A DNA stretch of 64,000 nucleotides. Origin: Pseudomonadota bacterium (GTDB lineage Bacteria; Pseudomonadota; Gammaproteobacteria; Burkholderiales; Rhodocyclaceae). Below are positions 1-8,053 of this stretch, in pieces. Position 1 is the stretch's first letter, and each line of letters opens with the position of its first letter. A program made the translations under genes and the position numbers. The notes under the pieces were generated by a model, which was not told the DNA's origin, ran no database searches, and worked only from the letters and a program-made list of their open reading frames with translations. Where the stretch lies: positions 62,001-126,000 of the forward strand of contig JAGTRT010000003.1 in NCBI GenBank assembly GCA_018261895.1. Direction: 5' to 3'.

Positions 1-1
1 G

Positions 2-859
2 ACCAGCAAGCCGCGCAACACCTTTACCCGCCAGCAGGGGCTTGCCAATGAGTACGTCTTTGCCATCGGCATCGACAGCGAAGGCTACAAGTGGTTTGGC
101 ACCAACGCTGGCGGTGCGTCACGTTACAAGGACGGCAAGTGGAAGACCTATTTCCCGATGCACGGTTTGGCAGACTACTGGATCTACTCCTTTGTGAACG
201 ACAAGAGTGGCAATCTCTGGATCGGCACCTGGGCCGGGGTCAATTATTTCAACGTCAAGACGGGCAAGTTCAAGACCTACGTCAAGGAGTTGATCAACGA
301 ATGGGTTTACGGTCTTGACGTCGATGGCGACGGGCGGGTCTGGTTCGGTACCGAGGGTGGCGTGTCGATGTACGACGGTAAGCGCTGGCGTTCCTGGACA
401 CACAAGGATGGCCTGGGTGGGGAAAACACCGAAAACCTTCAGGCCAGCACGAATACCGGGCTGGGTACGCGTTCGCGTCACGACCTGACGACCAAGGTCG
501 AGGGTTTGTCCTCCTACAACCCAAACTACGTCTTCTCAATACACGTGGCACCCGATGGCAATGTGTGGGCTGGTACGTGGGGCGGCGGTGTCTCGCGTTT
601 CGACGGAAAACGATGGGTCAACCTGACCTCGCTGGATGGCCTGGCTGGCAACATCGTGTATTCCATCGCGCAGGATGACAAGGGTGTTTTCTGGTTTGGT
701 ACGGACAAGGGCCTGTCACGTTACGACGGCAAGTCATGGAAGACCTTTGCCAAAGCCGAAGGGCTCTTTGATACCCACGTCTACGCCATTGCGATTGCCC
801 CCAGCGGGGATATCTGGGCCGGTACCAAACGCGGCGTGGTTCGCATTGCGCCGCAGTGA
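2..859 (+). CDS. beta-propeller (Reg_prop repeat) protein, 5' end outside window
   Basis: The reading frame is open from base 2, so the start lies before the window. Six blades are visible, each ending in a W-x-G-T-x-x-G motif (WFGTNAGG, WIGTWAG, WFGTEGG, WAGTWGG, WFGTDKG, WAGTKRG). This is the signature of two-component-regulator propeller repeats. No kinase, GGDEF or HTH domain follows; the protein stops just after the last blade. It is a paralogue of the next gene, sharing a longer insertion before the NPNYV segment. The role is probably extracytoplasmic ligand or protein binding, which is inference from the family. The real protein is probably a complete seven-blade propeller with a signal peptide. 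Confidence 0.8.
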   Translation, partial: TSKPRNTFTRQQGLANEYVFAIGIDSEGYKWFGTNAGGASRYKDGKWKTYFPMHGLADYWIYSFVNDKSGNLWIGTWAGVNYFNVKTGKFKTYVKELINEWVYGLDVDGDGRVWFGTEGGVSMYDGKRWRSWTHKDGLGGENTENLQASTNTGLGTRSRHDLTTKVEGLSSYNPNYVFSIHVAPDGNVWAGTWGGGVSRFDGKRWVNLTSLDGLAGNIVYSIAQDDKGVFWFGTDKGLSRYDGKSWKTFAKAEGLFDTHVYAIAIAPSGDIWAGTKRGVVRIAPQ

Positions 860-882
860 CCTACATGATCAAAGGTAATTCG

Positions 883-2103
883 ATGAGAACCTCTTCCCGC
901 CTTGGCAAGCTGATGCTCGGCATGCTGTTCGTTGCACCCATGGGGCTTGCCATCGCAGCGCCGCCAGCGCCTGCCGCGCCGGTGCATCCTCCGCTGACCG
1001 GCACCCATCCGCCGATTGCCCAACAACCTCAGGAGCGGGAGGGCAAGGTTACCGTCGATCCGGCGGCCAAGTTCACCCATTTCCGTGTCGGCAACAAGAA
1101 TGTGAAGTCGATCTTTCTCGATGGCAGCGTCGTCTGGGTCGGTACCTCGGGCGGTGTCGTTCGCTACGACACGAAGGACGATAGCTTCAAGCTTTACGAC
1201 GCGAGAAACGGCTTGCTGTCGAACGGCATGTTCTACGTCGGTCGGGTGAAGGGAATGATCGCCGTCGGGACCTATGGTGGCGGGTTGTCATTGCTCGACG
1301 AGAAGTCCGGCAAGTGGAAAACCTACAATATCCCGGAAGGTCTGGGCGATGCCTTCGTTTACGATGTGTTGACGGCCAGCAATGGCGATATCTGGATTGC
1401 AACGTGGTCCGGGGTTAACCGCATTCGTGGCGGCAATCTTGACGATCGAAGCAAGTGGGATCTCTTCACCGTCGAAAATACCAAGGGCGGCGTGCCGAAC
1501 GACTGGATATATGGCCTGGCCGAGGGCAGAAACGGTGACATCTGGCTGGCCACCGAGGGCGGTATGGCGAGATTTGCCGCCAACAAGTGGGAAAACTGGA
1601 ATCATGCGAAGGGGCTGGGTGCTCCCTACGCCAAGGTCAAGGATGCGATTGCCTTCAAGAACGATCCTGGCAAGCAGTCAACGCATCATGCCAAGCAGAA
1701 ACAGGAAATGGGGCTGCAAGGTGTCGATGTCGCCTACAACCCGAATTATGTGGTTTCGCTTGAGGTCGATCGCCAAGGCAACGTCTGGGCCGGGACCTGG
1801 GGCGGCGGCCTTTCACGCTTTGACGGCAAGCGCTGGATCAATTACACAACGGTGGAAGGATTGCCCGGAAATCACGTTTTCATGCTGCACGCCGACGCCG
1901 CAGGCAAACTCTGGATTGGCACCAATAACGGATTGACGTCTTTTCAGGCAGATACCGGAAAGTTCGCCAAGGCCATGACTACTGCCGATGGGCTGTTCGC
2001 CAACAACGTGTTTGCAATGGGTTCGTCGCCCAAGGGTGACCTGTGGATCGGCAGCTTTGGCGGTGTGGCCCACCTGCGGCCGCTGGCGCCACCAAAACCG
2101 TAG
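883..2103 (+). CDS. secreted seven-bladed beta-propeller protein (Reg_prop family)
   Basis: The start at ATG 883 has AAAGG eight bases upstream; a GTG at 856 and an ATG at 865 are in frame but have poorer context. Residues 1-26 form a signal peptide ending in AIAA-PP, followed by a proline/alanine-rich linker. Seven blades then carry W-[VIL]-[GA]-T motifs (WVGTSGG, AVGTYGG, WIATWSG, WLATEGG, WAGTWGG, WIGTNNG, WIGSFGG), which makes one complete propeller. A charged insertion of about 40 residues separates blades 4 and 5. No output domain is attached. It follows its partial paralogue by 23 bases and is probably co-transcribed with it. A periplasmic sensing or scaffold role is inference. Confidence 0.8.
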   Translation: MRTSSRLGKLMLGMLFVAPMGLAIAAPPAPAAPVHPPLTGTHPPIAQQPQEREGKVTVDPAAKFTHFRVGNKNVKSIFLDGSVVWVGTSGGVVRYDTKDDSFKLYDARNGLLSNGMFYVGRVKGMIAVGTYGGGLSLLDEKSGKWKTYNIPEGLGDAFVYDVLTASNGDIWIATWSGVNRIRGGNLDDRSKWDLFTVENTKGGVPNDWIYGLAEGRNGDIWLATEGGMARFAANKWENWNHAKGLGAPYAKVKDAIAFKNDPGKQSTHHAKQKQEMGLQGVDVAYNPNYVVSLEVDRQGNVWAGTWGGGLSRFDGKRWINYTTVEGLPGNHVFMLHADAAGKLWIGTNNGLTSFQADTGKFAKAMTTADGLFANNVFAMGSSPKGDLWIGSFGGVAHLRPLAPPKP

Positions 2104-2114
2104 TTTTGAACCCC

Positions 2115-2157
2115 GGTGTTCCGGTCTCTGGCCAATCGCCTAGAAGACCGGAACACC
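2115..2157. terminator. inverted repeat between convergent genes, likely bidirectional terminator
   Basis: A 13-base perfect stem (GGTGTTCCGGTCT pairing with AGACCGGAACACC) separates the plus-strand propeller gene from the minus-strand operon. The minus-strand stop codon lies inside the loop. There is no long T-run, so efficiency is uncertain. Confidence 0.6.
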
Positions 2158-3012
2158 CATGACCTGCAGTGCCCGGTTGAGTTGAATGATGGCTTTTTCC
2201 ATATCCTTGACCGCTGCAGGGTAGTCGTTTCCAGACGCTTTTGAATTTGCTTCATTTTTCAGGTCGACCGCGGCATTGAAGTAGGTTTCGACCTGTTTTC
2301 GCGTTTCACTCGAGACTCGCTCTTCCTTGCTCATCATGCCGACCATGATTTCGTTGGAGTGGAAGCGCTTCTGCTCGTACAGAAATTCTTCGCGCGGTGT
2401 AGCGAACTGAAGACGCAGGACCACTTCCTGTCCTTCGCGCAGTCGTGAAATTTCGGCCACTGCGAACTTGTACGCTGCTGCCATCCGCGCGTTGGCCTCT
2501 TCCAGTTTTCCGCTTTCCTGGAGCTTTCGTCCTTCGCCCGTCATCTGGTCCAGGCGCGAGAGGGTCTGGCGCGCGACGTTGGCTGTTGAGGGGTTGCCGG
2601 CCATGTCCTGTAGCGCTCGCCGATAGCTTTCGATCTGGCTGGCGTGCTCGTCAAACTGCCGTCGCTGTGCCGCCATGCCATTCGTGTCGCTTGTCAGCAT
2701 GCTGCTCGATCTCGACAGGCTACGAAGAGCTTCGTCGAGTTTTTCGATGGCTTCGTCCGGGCGATCCATGCTGATGGCGCTGCGGGCCTGATCGAGCAGC
2801 AGCCGACTGTTGATCGCCCAGGCCGCGACTTCGGCATTGCGGCTTTCCGGTGCGGCTTTCATGGCCGGCGTATTCATCAATGTCTCGACCAGCTTGGCTT
2901 TCTGGGTGGCCAGCTGCAAGCGCTTCGAGGCATCGGTGACAGCTGGGTCGGCACGAACGATGGCGCTCAGGAGCAAGAGCGAAAGGCAGATATGGCGCGC
3001 GTTTTTGGACAT
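2140..3012 (-). CDS. periplasmic alpha-helical protein of unknown function
   Basis: The N-terminus MSKNARHICLSLLLLSAIVRA is a signal peptide. The remainder of the 290 residues is almost entirely helical and charged, with heptad-like stretches and two TPR-like segments (DEAIEKLDEALRSL near 85 and YPAAVKDMEKAIIQLNRAL near the C-terminus). No catalytic motif is visible. It is the last gene of a minus-strand set of three: solute-binding protein, two-TM protein, this protein. A 134-base gap separates it from the gene before it. It could be an accessory subunit of a periplasmic signalling assembly. I do not recognise the family. Confidence 0.7.
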   Translation of the reverse strand: MSKNARHICLSLLLLSAIVRADPAVTDASKRLQLATQKAKLVETLMNTPAMKAAPESRNAEVAAWAINSRLLLDQARSAISMDRPDEAIEKLDEALRSLSRSSSMLTSDTNGMAAQRRQFDEHASQIESYRRALQDMAGNPSTANVARQTLSRLDQMTGEGRKLQESGKLEEANARMAAAYKFAVAEISRLREGQEVVLRLQFATPREEFLYEQKRFHSNEIMVGMMSKEERVSSETRKQVETYFNAAVDLKNEANSKASGNDYPAAVKDMEKAIIQLNRALQVMGVPVF

Positions 3013-3146
3013 CGCTTTGCGTCGATCTTGGCGTTATTGTGTGTTGGTGGTGGCCAATTCCTGAAACAAGAGTGAATGGCCAGAGACGTTGGAGCTCCTG
3101 TCTGGCTAGCAGGAATCGGGCCGACTATCGGGCTCCGGCCGAGAAA

Positions 3147-4169
3147 TCAGGCGTCGCGGGTTGGGTCGTCGCCTGAATTCGTTCGCGGCTTCATCTTGCG
3201 CTCAGCCGACTCCGCCAATGAACGCAAGTCATTGATCGGGCCTGTTTTGGCGGTCTGCAGGGCAGACATGACCTTGTCGTCGACCTGTCCCAGGGCATCG
3301 AAACGCTTGTCGGCCTGCAGCAAGCCGTCAAGCTGCCGAATCGCGTTCAGCCAGAGTGTCGAGAATGCGATTGCGATGGCAATGACGATCACCATGAAGG
3401 CGAGCGCAACCGGTTTGGTCATGCTGAAGGTGCCAATCAGTTCGTCGGACAGAACTTCAATGAGCAATTTGGGGGCGTTTTCGCTTTCCGGGCCGGACCA
3501 GGTGAGCGTGACGCTGTCGTCGCGGGTTTCCGGTTTCTGGAAATGCAGCCGAATGTTGCGTACGCCGTCGTCACCATCCGAGGAGGCGATGGGCTGGCCT
3601 TTCCACCAGAGACTGAGACGAGTGCCGGGGTAGGTCATCTGGGTCAACAGGGCATTGTCCATCGGCTTGAACAGCAGCAGATAACCGTTTTCCTTGCCAA
3701 GCCAGATGAACTGGCGGATGACCAGGTACAGGTTGCCATCGCCGGAATTCTGGACCCACACCGATTCCTGTCCCGGCGAAAACTTGATTCTGGGATTGAC
3801 GTGGCTGGCGTAGTCGTAAGCCACGATTACGTCACCATTGGTTTTCTCGATTCTGAGAGAGGGAAACTCAATACTGGTACCCTGGGATATCAGGAAGGCG
3901 AGTAATTGCTCGGTATGCTGTTTGGTTCCATCGAGCAGGTTTTGTGCTTCGATGCGTGCCTTCAGGTTGAAGGCTTCTCTTCCCCAGCGCCGGTCGAGAT
4001 CGGCGAGCACGACCGCATAATGTTCGCGGGCGCTGGACAGTTGCTTGGAGCGGGCCTTGTCGTTGGCCAGTTCCTTGATCCAGATGGCTTGGGCGATCAG
4101 GCACAGGAGGATGACGAGCAGCGTGCAGGCGAGCCGAATGGCGACGCCGGCGTTCAATGACCTTTGCAT
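3147..4169 (-). CDS. two-TM sensor-like membrane protein without output domain
   Basis: The 340-residue protein has a TM helix at about 12-32, a periplasmic domain of about 220 residues, a second TM helix at about 252-275 and a cytoplasmic tail of about 65 residues. This is the topology of the sensor half of a histidine kinase or diguanylate cyclase. No DHp, HATPase, GGDEF or methyl-accepting domain follows. The tail is helical and rich in charged residues. It starts 12 bases after the solute-binding-protein gene, so the two are likely translated together. The protein may pass a periplasmic signal to a separate partner; that is inference. Confidence 0.7.
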   Translation of the reverse strand: MQRSLNAGVAIRLACTLLVILLCLIAQAIWIKELANDKARSKQLSSAREHYAVVLADLDRRWGREAFNLKARIEAQNLLDGTKQHTEQLLAFLISQGTSIEFPSLRIEKTNGDVIVAYDYASHVNPRIKFSPGQESVWVQNSGDGNLYLVIRQFIWLGKENGYLLLFKPMDNALLTQMTYPGTRLSLWWKGQPIASSDGDDGVRNIRLHFQKPETRDDSVTLTWSGPESENAPKLLIEVLSDELIGTFSMTKPVALAFMVIVIAIAIAFSTLWLNAIRQLDGLLQADKRFDALGQVDDKVMSALQTAKTGPINDLRSLAESAERKMKPRTNSGDDPTRDA

Positions 4170-4181
4170 TTTGCTCGCCTT

Positions 4182-5213
4182 CTATTCACGGCGCCCCACC
4201 CATTGATCGTTGATCATGCTGTCGATGCGAAAGTGCTGCGCCTGAGCGTTGCCGGTCTGGGAGTCGATGAAGAAGATTTCGGTATCGCGGAGCTGGCGGT
4301 TGGAAAAGCTCCCGTCCTTGCTGTACTGGCGCGGATACTTGTTGAGCACGGCAATCAGTTTTTTGCGCTCGTCGGGTTCATTGATGCCCATTGCGTTGGC
4401 GAATTCTTCGGGGCTATGGGTGGCAATCCAGGCCAGTGTCCGTTTGAGGATGCGAACCATGAGGGCGGCTTTGTCGGGGTCGCGCTCCAGTTTGTCGCTC
4501 CGTGCAATCAAGGCGCCGCGCAGGAATCCGGCACCGGCAAACTGGCGCATGGTTTCCGTGTCGCCCAGATGGACGAGCGGATAGGCGATTTTTTCGGCGG
4601 CCATGTGGCTGGCATGGGGTTCATCGCCGATGACCGCATCGACTGAGCCGGTCTTCAGCATGAGGGCTTCCGATTCCCAGCGGCGGCCTATGCCGATGAT
4701 GCGATAGCTGCCCGGGCTCACGCCGCCGCGCCGGAACAGCAATTCAAGGACCTGTTGCGATGTGCTTTTGCTCGATGCCGAATTGCTATGCAAACCGATT
4801 GTTTTTCCTTTGAGGTCGGCGATCGATTTGACTTCGCCCTTCAGCCCCTGGCGGACAAGCAAGGCGTAAAGCGGAAGGTCATTGACGGCGGCTATGGCGG
4901 TCAGCCGGCTATCCTTGAGCCGTACCGACATCGCGGCCGGCAGGCCAACGACCGCGAAGTCCGTGTTGTTGTTGAGCATCTGGTTCAGGGCGTCGGGGCC
5001 GCCCGGAGAAAACGTGATGCGTAACTCGGCACCTTCGGCCTTGTCGGCGCCAATTTTCGGAATCAGTTCGATCGGATAGTAGGAGGCAGCGCCTGGCCCG
5101 GGAATGCTGACCGATAGTTGTGTTGTCTCCGCCGCAGCCAGATTGGGCAGCAATAGAAACATGAGCGCAAAGAAAATGGCCGTTAACGGTCTTTTTTTCG
5201 TTGGTTGGGGCAT
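4182..5213 (-). CDS. ABC-type substrate-binding protein (NMT1/TauA-SsuA-like)
   Basis: A signal peptide (MPQPTKKRPLTAIFFALMFL and following, cleaved near AAA-E) precedes a type II periplasmic-binding fold. Features typical of the NMT1/THI5-like family are visible: PGAASYYPIELIPK near the N-terminus, LNNNTDFAVVGLPAAM, the SIADLKGKTIGLHS segment and a VDAVIGDEPHA segment. No permease or ATPase lies nearby. The downstream neighbours are a sensor-like membrane protein and a helical periplasmic protein, so the binding protein may serve as a ligand receptor instead of a transporter subunit. ATG 5213 is chosen; the longer frame would need a TTG at 5228 and neither has a strong Shine-Dalgarno. Confidence 0.75.
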   Translation of the reverse strand: MPQPTKKRPLTAIFFALMFLLLPNLAAAETTQLSVSIPGPGAASYYPIELIPKIGADKAEGAELRITFSPGGPDALNQMLNNNTDFAVVGLPAAMSVRLKDSRLTAIAAVNDLPLYALLVRQGLKGEVKSIADLKGKTIGLHSNSASSKSTSQQVLELLFRRGGVSPGSYRIIGIGRRWESEALMLKTGSVDAVIGDEPHASHMAAEKIAYPLVHLGDTETMRQFAGAGFLRGALIARSDKLERDPDKAALMVRILKRTLAWIATHSPEEFANAMGINEPDERKKLIAVLNKYPRQYSKDGSFSNRQLRDTEIFFIDSQTGNAQAQHFRIDSMINDQWVGRRE

Positions 5214-5447
5214 CGTGAATTTGCGCAAATTATCCGAAATTGGGCTGCCTGAGGATTACGACGTCGTATGCACAGTCTACTGGTTCTCGCGTGACTAGGC
5301 TAGAAGACGCGTCAAGGCGTATCGGACAAGCGGTTTGGTGTTTAACCGGCAGGTAGCGCAGCGCTGGAAGGGCTATTCCAGGGGGCGGAATTGTTGGAAA
5401 ACCGCCCGATTTTGCCAGTTCGGCTGCTGAAGGCGCAGCGGCGAGCG

Positions 5448-5822
5448 TTACTGAATGTAGGCTTTCAGCTCGAGGTCATAAACCACCAGGTGGTTGCTGA
5501 CGCTATGCGCGACCTTGGAGATCATTTTTTCAACCGGCGTTTCCTGGCCGCACATCGTATCCAGATGGATCTGGGTGAGGTCTTCAACGATTTTCTGATG
5601 CGCCTGATGATGGTCGTGAAGCATTGAATCGGGAAGCATCAAGCTCGCCATGAAACGCTCTTCGGCTGCGAAGTGGGAACAGATTTGCAGCGTCAGTCGC
5701 GAAAGGATGTCGCTGATGACATCTTCCGACATGTCAGCCGAGATGAGGTGCTCGAAGGAGCGGAATAACTCGCTGTGCTGGTGATCGATATCCGGCACGC
5801 CGAGCATCAAATTGGTATTCAT
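5448..5822 (-). CDS. bacteriohemerythrin
   Basis: A single-domain hemerythrin of 124 residues. The diiron ligands can be read in order: DIDHQH, HFAAEERFM (HxxxE), HDHHQAH (HxxxH) and NHLVVYDLELKAY (HxxxxD). The start is fixed by AGGTGG five bases upstream of ATG 5822. This family binds O2 reversibly and is common in microaerophilic or facultative proteobacteria, where roles in O2 sensing, delivery or storage are proposed. The gene appears monocistronic. A second, unrelated HHE-type hemerythrin domain occurs in the window fused to an ABC ATPase. Confidence 0.9.
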   Translation of the reverse strand: MNTNLMLGVPDIDHQHSELFRSFEHLISADMSEDVISDILSRLTLQICSHFAAEERFMASLMLPDSMLHDHHQAHQKIVEDLTQIHLDTMCGQETPVEKMISKVAHSVSNHLVVYDLELKAYIQ

Positions 5823-5943
5823 GTGCCACCTGTTCCTGAATATTCCGAATGCGTTTTTTGCTTTAGCCAACGCATTCTGTCATGCATTGGAGATATTACA
5901 AACGATATGTTTTTCCCGGGGCCAAGCGCTTGCTGAAAATTTC

Positions 5944-5977
5944 ATTTTTGGCCCTTTTTTCCGGTTGACCGTCAAAG
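5944..5977 (+). repeat. dispersed CCGGTTGACCGT element, copy 1
   Basis: One of fourteen copies of a ~35-bp element. In the orientation called plus it reads: an A/T-rich block ATTTT, then GGSC, then six or seven A/T bases, then the core CCGGTTGACCGT, then a purine-rich tail (GRRAG). This copy lies in the 318-base gap between the hemerythrin and the DUF2591-like gene; nothing else was recognised in that gap. Confidence 0.8.
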
Positions 5978-6140
5978 CCTCATTTCGAAGCAATCTCCTT
6001 GATGGTTGAGCGTTTCCGGAAAGCGAAGTTCCCTGAACAGCGCCGATGAACGATCTTTACCGCTACGCGGTGAATTGGTTGCCGCTGGCGCCCCATCATC
6101 AAGCGGAAGGAGCGAGGCCTTCAAAATCAATTCCCATTGC

Positions 6141-6554
6141 TCAATTATTCCCGAACCAAAGTGACGAACGCTTTTTGACGGGCGTGCTTTCCATTTGTAT
6201 CGTCGGGGCGATAACCGGCAAAACGAATTCCAGTTCTTCCACTTCATCGCCGAACTTGGTCTTCACATACGCCCTCATGAACCACTTCAGGGGTGATTCG
6301 GTTATTGCCTTGATGAAGGGCCAGCTGTGGCCGAACCACGCGATCAGCGCGTCTTCGATGGCATACCATTCGTTGGAAACAATTTCCCCGCCCTGAGACC
6401 AGTCGGTAGAGGGGTGGTAGGTGCTGGGGTGCCAGTGTCCGCTTCTCATTTCGTGGGAATTCCCTTCTTCGGGAATGCCGGGAAGCAGTTTCAGGTTTTC
6501 CGATTTGGCCACCCAGAAATCAAGCAAAGCACCGTCCAGACTGGTAACCCTCAT
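6141..6554 (-). CDS. phage-type protein, DUF2591 (NinX-like) family
   Basis: From ATG 6554, which has GGAG eight bases upstream, the 137-residue product begins MRVTSLDGALLDFWVAKSE and contains HPSTDWSQGG followed by a C-terminal MRAYVKTKFGDEVE. The order L-x-G-x-x-LDxWVA, then PSTDWxQGG, then a short segment ending in YVxxKFGDEVE, matches the DUF2591 family found in temperate phages and prophages. Upstream in-frame codons to 6812 lack these features and were not used. No other phage gene surrounds it, so it is probably a domesticated or stranded cargo gene. Function is unknown. Confidence 0.65.
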   Translation of the reverse strand: MRVTSLDGALLDFWVAKSENLKLLPGIPEEGNSHEMRSGHWHPSTYHPSTDWSQGGEIVSNEWYAIEDALIAWFGHSWPFIKAITESPLKWFMRAYVKTKFGDEVEELEFVLPVIAPTIQMESTPVKKRSSLWFGNN

Positions 6555-6950
6555 CAAATTTTCTCCCCATGGCAATTGATTTGTGATGCAAGACAAAATC
6601 CGGTGAATGTGCAAAGCAGATGTCGTGCCTTGCAACATCAGGAAGGGAGTCGGGGGAAAGTGTTGTGCGTTGGCGCTTGAAAGGCGGGGCAACAAGATTG
6701 CTTGTGGCCGATACCGAATAGCCGGGTGGGGCATTCCACCCAGATTGGGGATAAAGCCCCACCAGCAGCGATGCGGGAAGCTGACCGGAGCAAAGTAGAC
6801 CAAATTAATCAACTGCTTATTTAACCCCGGCCGAGTGGCACGTCCTCTGCGTTTCCTTGGGCGTACGGAAGGAAATGATCAGTGCTGCGTTTCGCAACGA
6901 CGGTGCTGAAAAACCTGTTGTGCCGACGTCATCATCCGAGGACAAATGAA
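6555..6950. other. intergenic region without recognised gene
   Basis: About 400 bases between the DUF2591-like gene and a small secreted protein gene. It must hold the promoters for both diverging genes. A GGGGTTAAATAAGC-type AT-rich stretch lies around 6805-6830, but I could not assign -35/-10 boxes with confidence. Confidence 0.4.
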
Positions 6951-7313
6951 ATGGTCAAAATTCTTATGCTTGTAATTTCGGGCGCGCTGGTGGCGCCAAG
7001 TTTTGCGCATGAACTGAGCAGGCAGGAGCGCTCCGGCGTGACGGGGCTCAGTCAGATGGCGAGATTGCTTGCCCAGAAGGCCTGCGCGGACCGACCGGAA
7101 AATCAACGTGCCTCCTGCGAAAATTGGCAAATCAGGTCATTTGCCGAAACGGCGGCCCGGCTTCCCGCACTGCTTCCCCCTCATCTGAGCGCCGCTGAAT
7201 TTTCTGCAATGATTGAGAGCTATGCGAAGGGGCGACCGCACGAACTGGGTGCGCTCAATTCAGGTCATGGCTATGGTGGAAATGACATCGATTGCCGAAT
7301 CAACGTTTGTTGA
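6951..7313 (+). CDS. small secreted protein of unknown function
   Basis: ATG 6951 is preceded by GAGGAC and begins a clear signal peptide (MVKILMLVISGALVAPSFA-HE). The mature part of about 100 residues has four cysteines (two near the middle, CADRPENQRASCENW, and two at the extreme C-terminus, CRINVC), suggesting disulfides after export. No known motif was recognised. It is flanked by unrelated genes and appears monocistronic; a hairpin with the loop TTGC at about 7351-7365 may end it. Confidence 0.6.
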   Translation: MVKILMLVISGALVAPSFAHELSRQERSGVTGLSQMARLLAQKACADRPENQRASCENWQIRSFAETAARLPALLPPHLSAAEFSAMIESYAKGRPHELGALNSGHGYGGNDIDCRINVC

Positions 7314-7521
7314 TCTATCTGAGCAACTTCTGCGTCAATCGCCGAGTAAATCACCCCTTGCGGGGTGATGCGCTTTTGTCGGAGGGAGAAAAGCCTTTGC
7401 TTTCCGGATCCCCGCTTTTGAAGGAATGATGCAAGACTGAACGGCCTGCATCCTGCGCTGATTTGATGCGGCAGGATGGGCGGTAGGTCCAGCCTTCGTG
7501 TGCAGTTCAATTCGACCGAAA

Positions 7522-7556
7522 AAAATGGCCAGCGAAGTCGCTGGCCATTTTTTTGG
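7522..7556. terminator. bidirectional Rho-independent terminator
   Basis: A perfect stem (AATGGCCAGCGA with TCGCTGGCCATT, loop AG) has an A-run on one side and a T-run on the other, so it can act in both directions. It lies immediately after the minus-strand small basic protein gene. Confidence 0.85.
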
Positions 7557-7570
7557 GCTGGTCCTGGCGA

Positions 7571-7834
7571 TCAGGCGTTACGTCCGCCGCGACGCTGGCG
7601 GTCGCCCGGGCGCTCGTTGTCGGCACCGCGGGGCCGTTCACCGGCTTCGCGAGCCAGCAGGATGGTGTTTTCGATGGCGCCAATCTTTTCCTTCTTTTCC
7701 GGCTTTTCAGGCTTTTCCACTTTTTCGGGACGCTCGGCGCGCGCAACGCTGCTCTCCATGCTTACCGCAGATGCGTGAAAGGACAGGCTGGCGAGGAGGG
7801 CCGTCAGGGACAGGGAAATCAGGGTATTTTTCAT
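7571..7834 (-). CDS. small secreted protein with EKPEK repeats and an Arg/Gly-rich tail
   Basis: ATG 7834 has GGAG seven bases upstream. The 87-residue product starts with a signal peptide (MKNTLISLSLTALLASLSFH, cut after ASA). It then has a low-complexity charged segment (RPEKVEKPEKPEKKEK) and an Arg-rich C-terminus ending GGRNA. No enzymatic motif is visible. Such proteins occur as abundant periplasmic or surface peptides in betaproteobacteria, but a role cannot be assigned. The strong hairpin at 7522-7556 terminates it. Confidence 0.65.
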   Translation of the reverse strand: MKNTLISLSLTALLASLSFHASAVSMESSVARAERPEKVEKPEKPEKKEKIGAIENTILLAREAGERPRGADNERPGDRQRRGGRNA

Positions 7835-8032
7835 TTTGGACTCCATTTTCAAATTTTCTCGTTGGGGCAATTTTGCCTCGGTTAGCGGGATTGTTTCCCA
7901 CGAGAACTACTAGGCATAGCCCGTGCCAAACGGGGTATTTTTTCTAGTTGATTGAAAGTAAAGGCATTTTTTTGTTGGTCGTGATTTTGATCGCCTGCGG
8001 AATCGTTTTGGGTGGGGCGAATCTCAACGCGA

Positions 8033-8051
8033 TGGGGGATTTCCCCCACCC
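8033..8051 (-). terminator. G/C hairpin after the NtrC-type regulator
   Basis: A stem TGGGGGA/TCCCCCA lies just beyond the stop codon of the response regulator. It lacks a T-run on the minus strand, so this is a weak terminator candidate. Confidence 0.4.
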
Positions 8052-8053
8052 AT

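Noticed and set aside
5972-6247. A 91-codon minus-strand frame between the hemerythrin and the DUF2591-like gene
   Set aside because: It overlaps the DUF2591-like gene and the dispersed element, and shows no coding features or Shine-Dalgarno.
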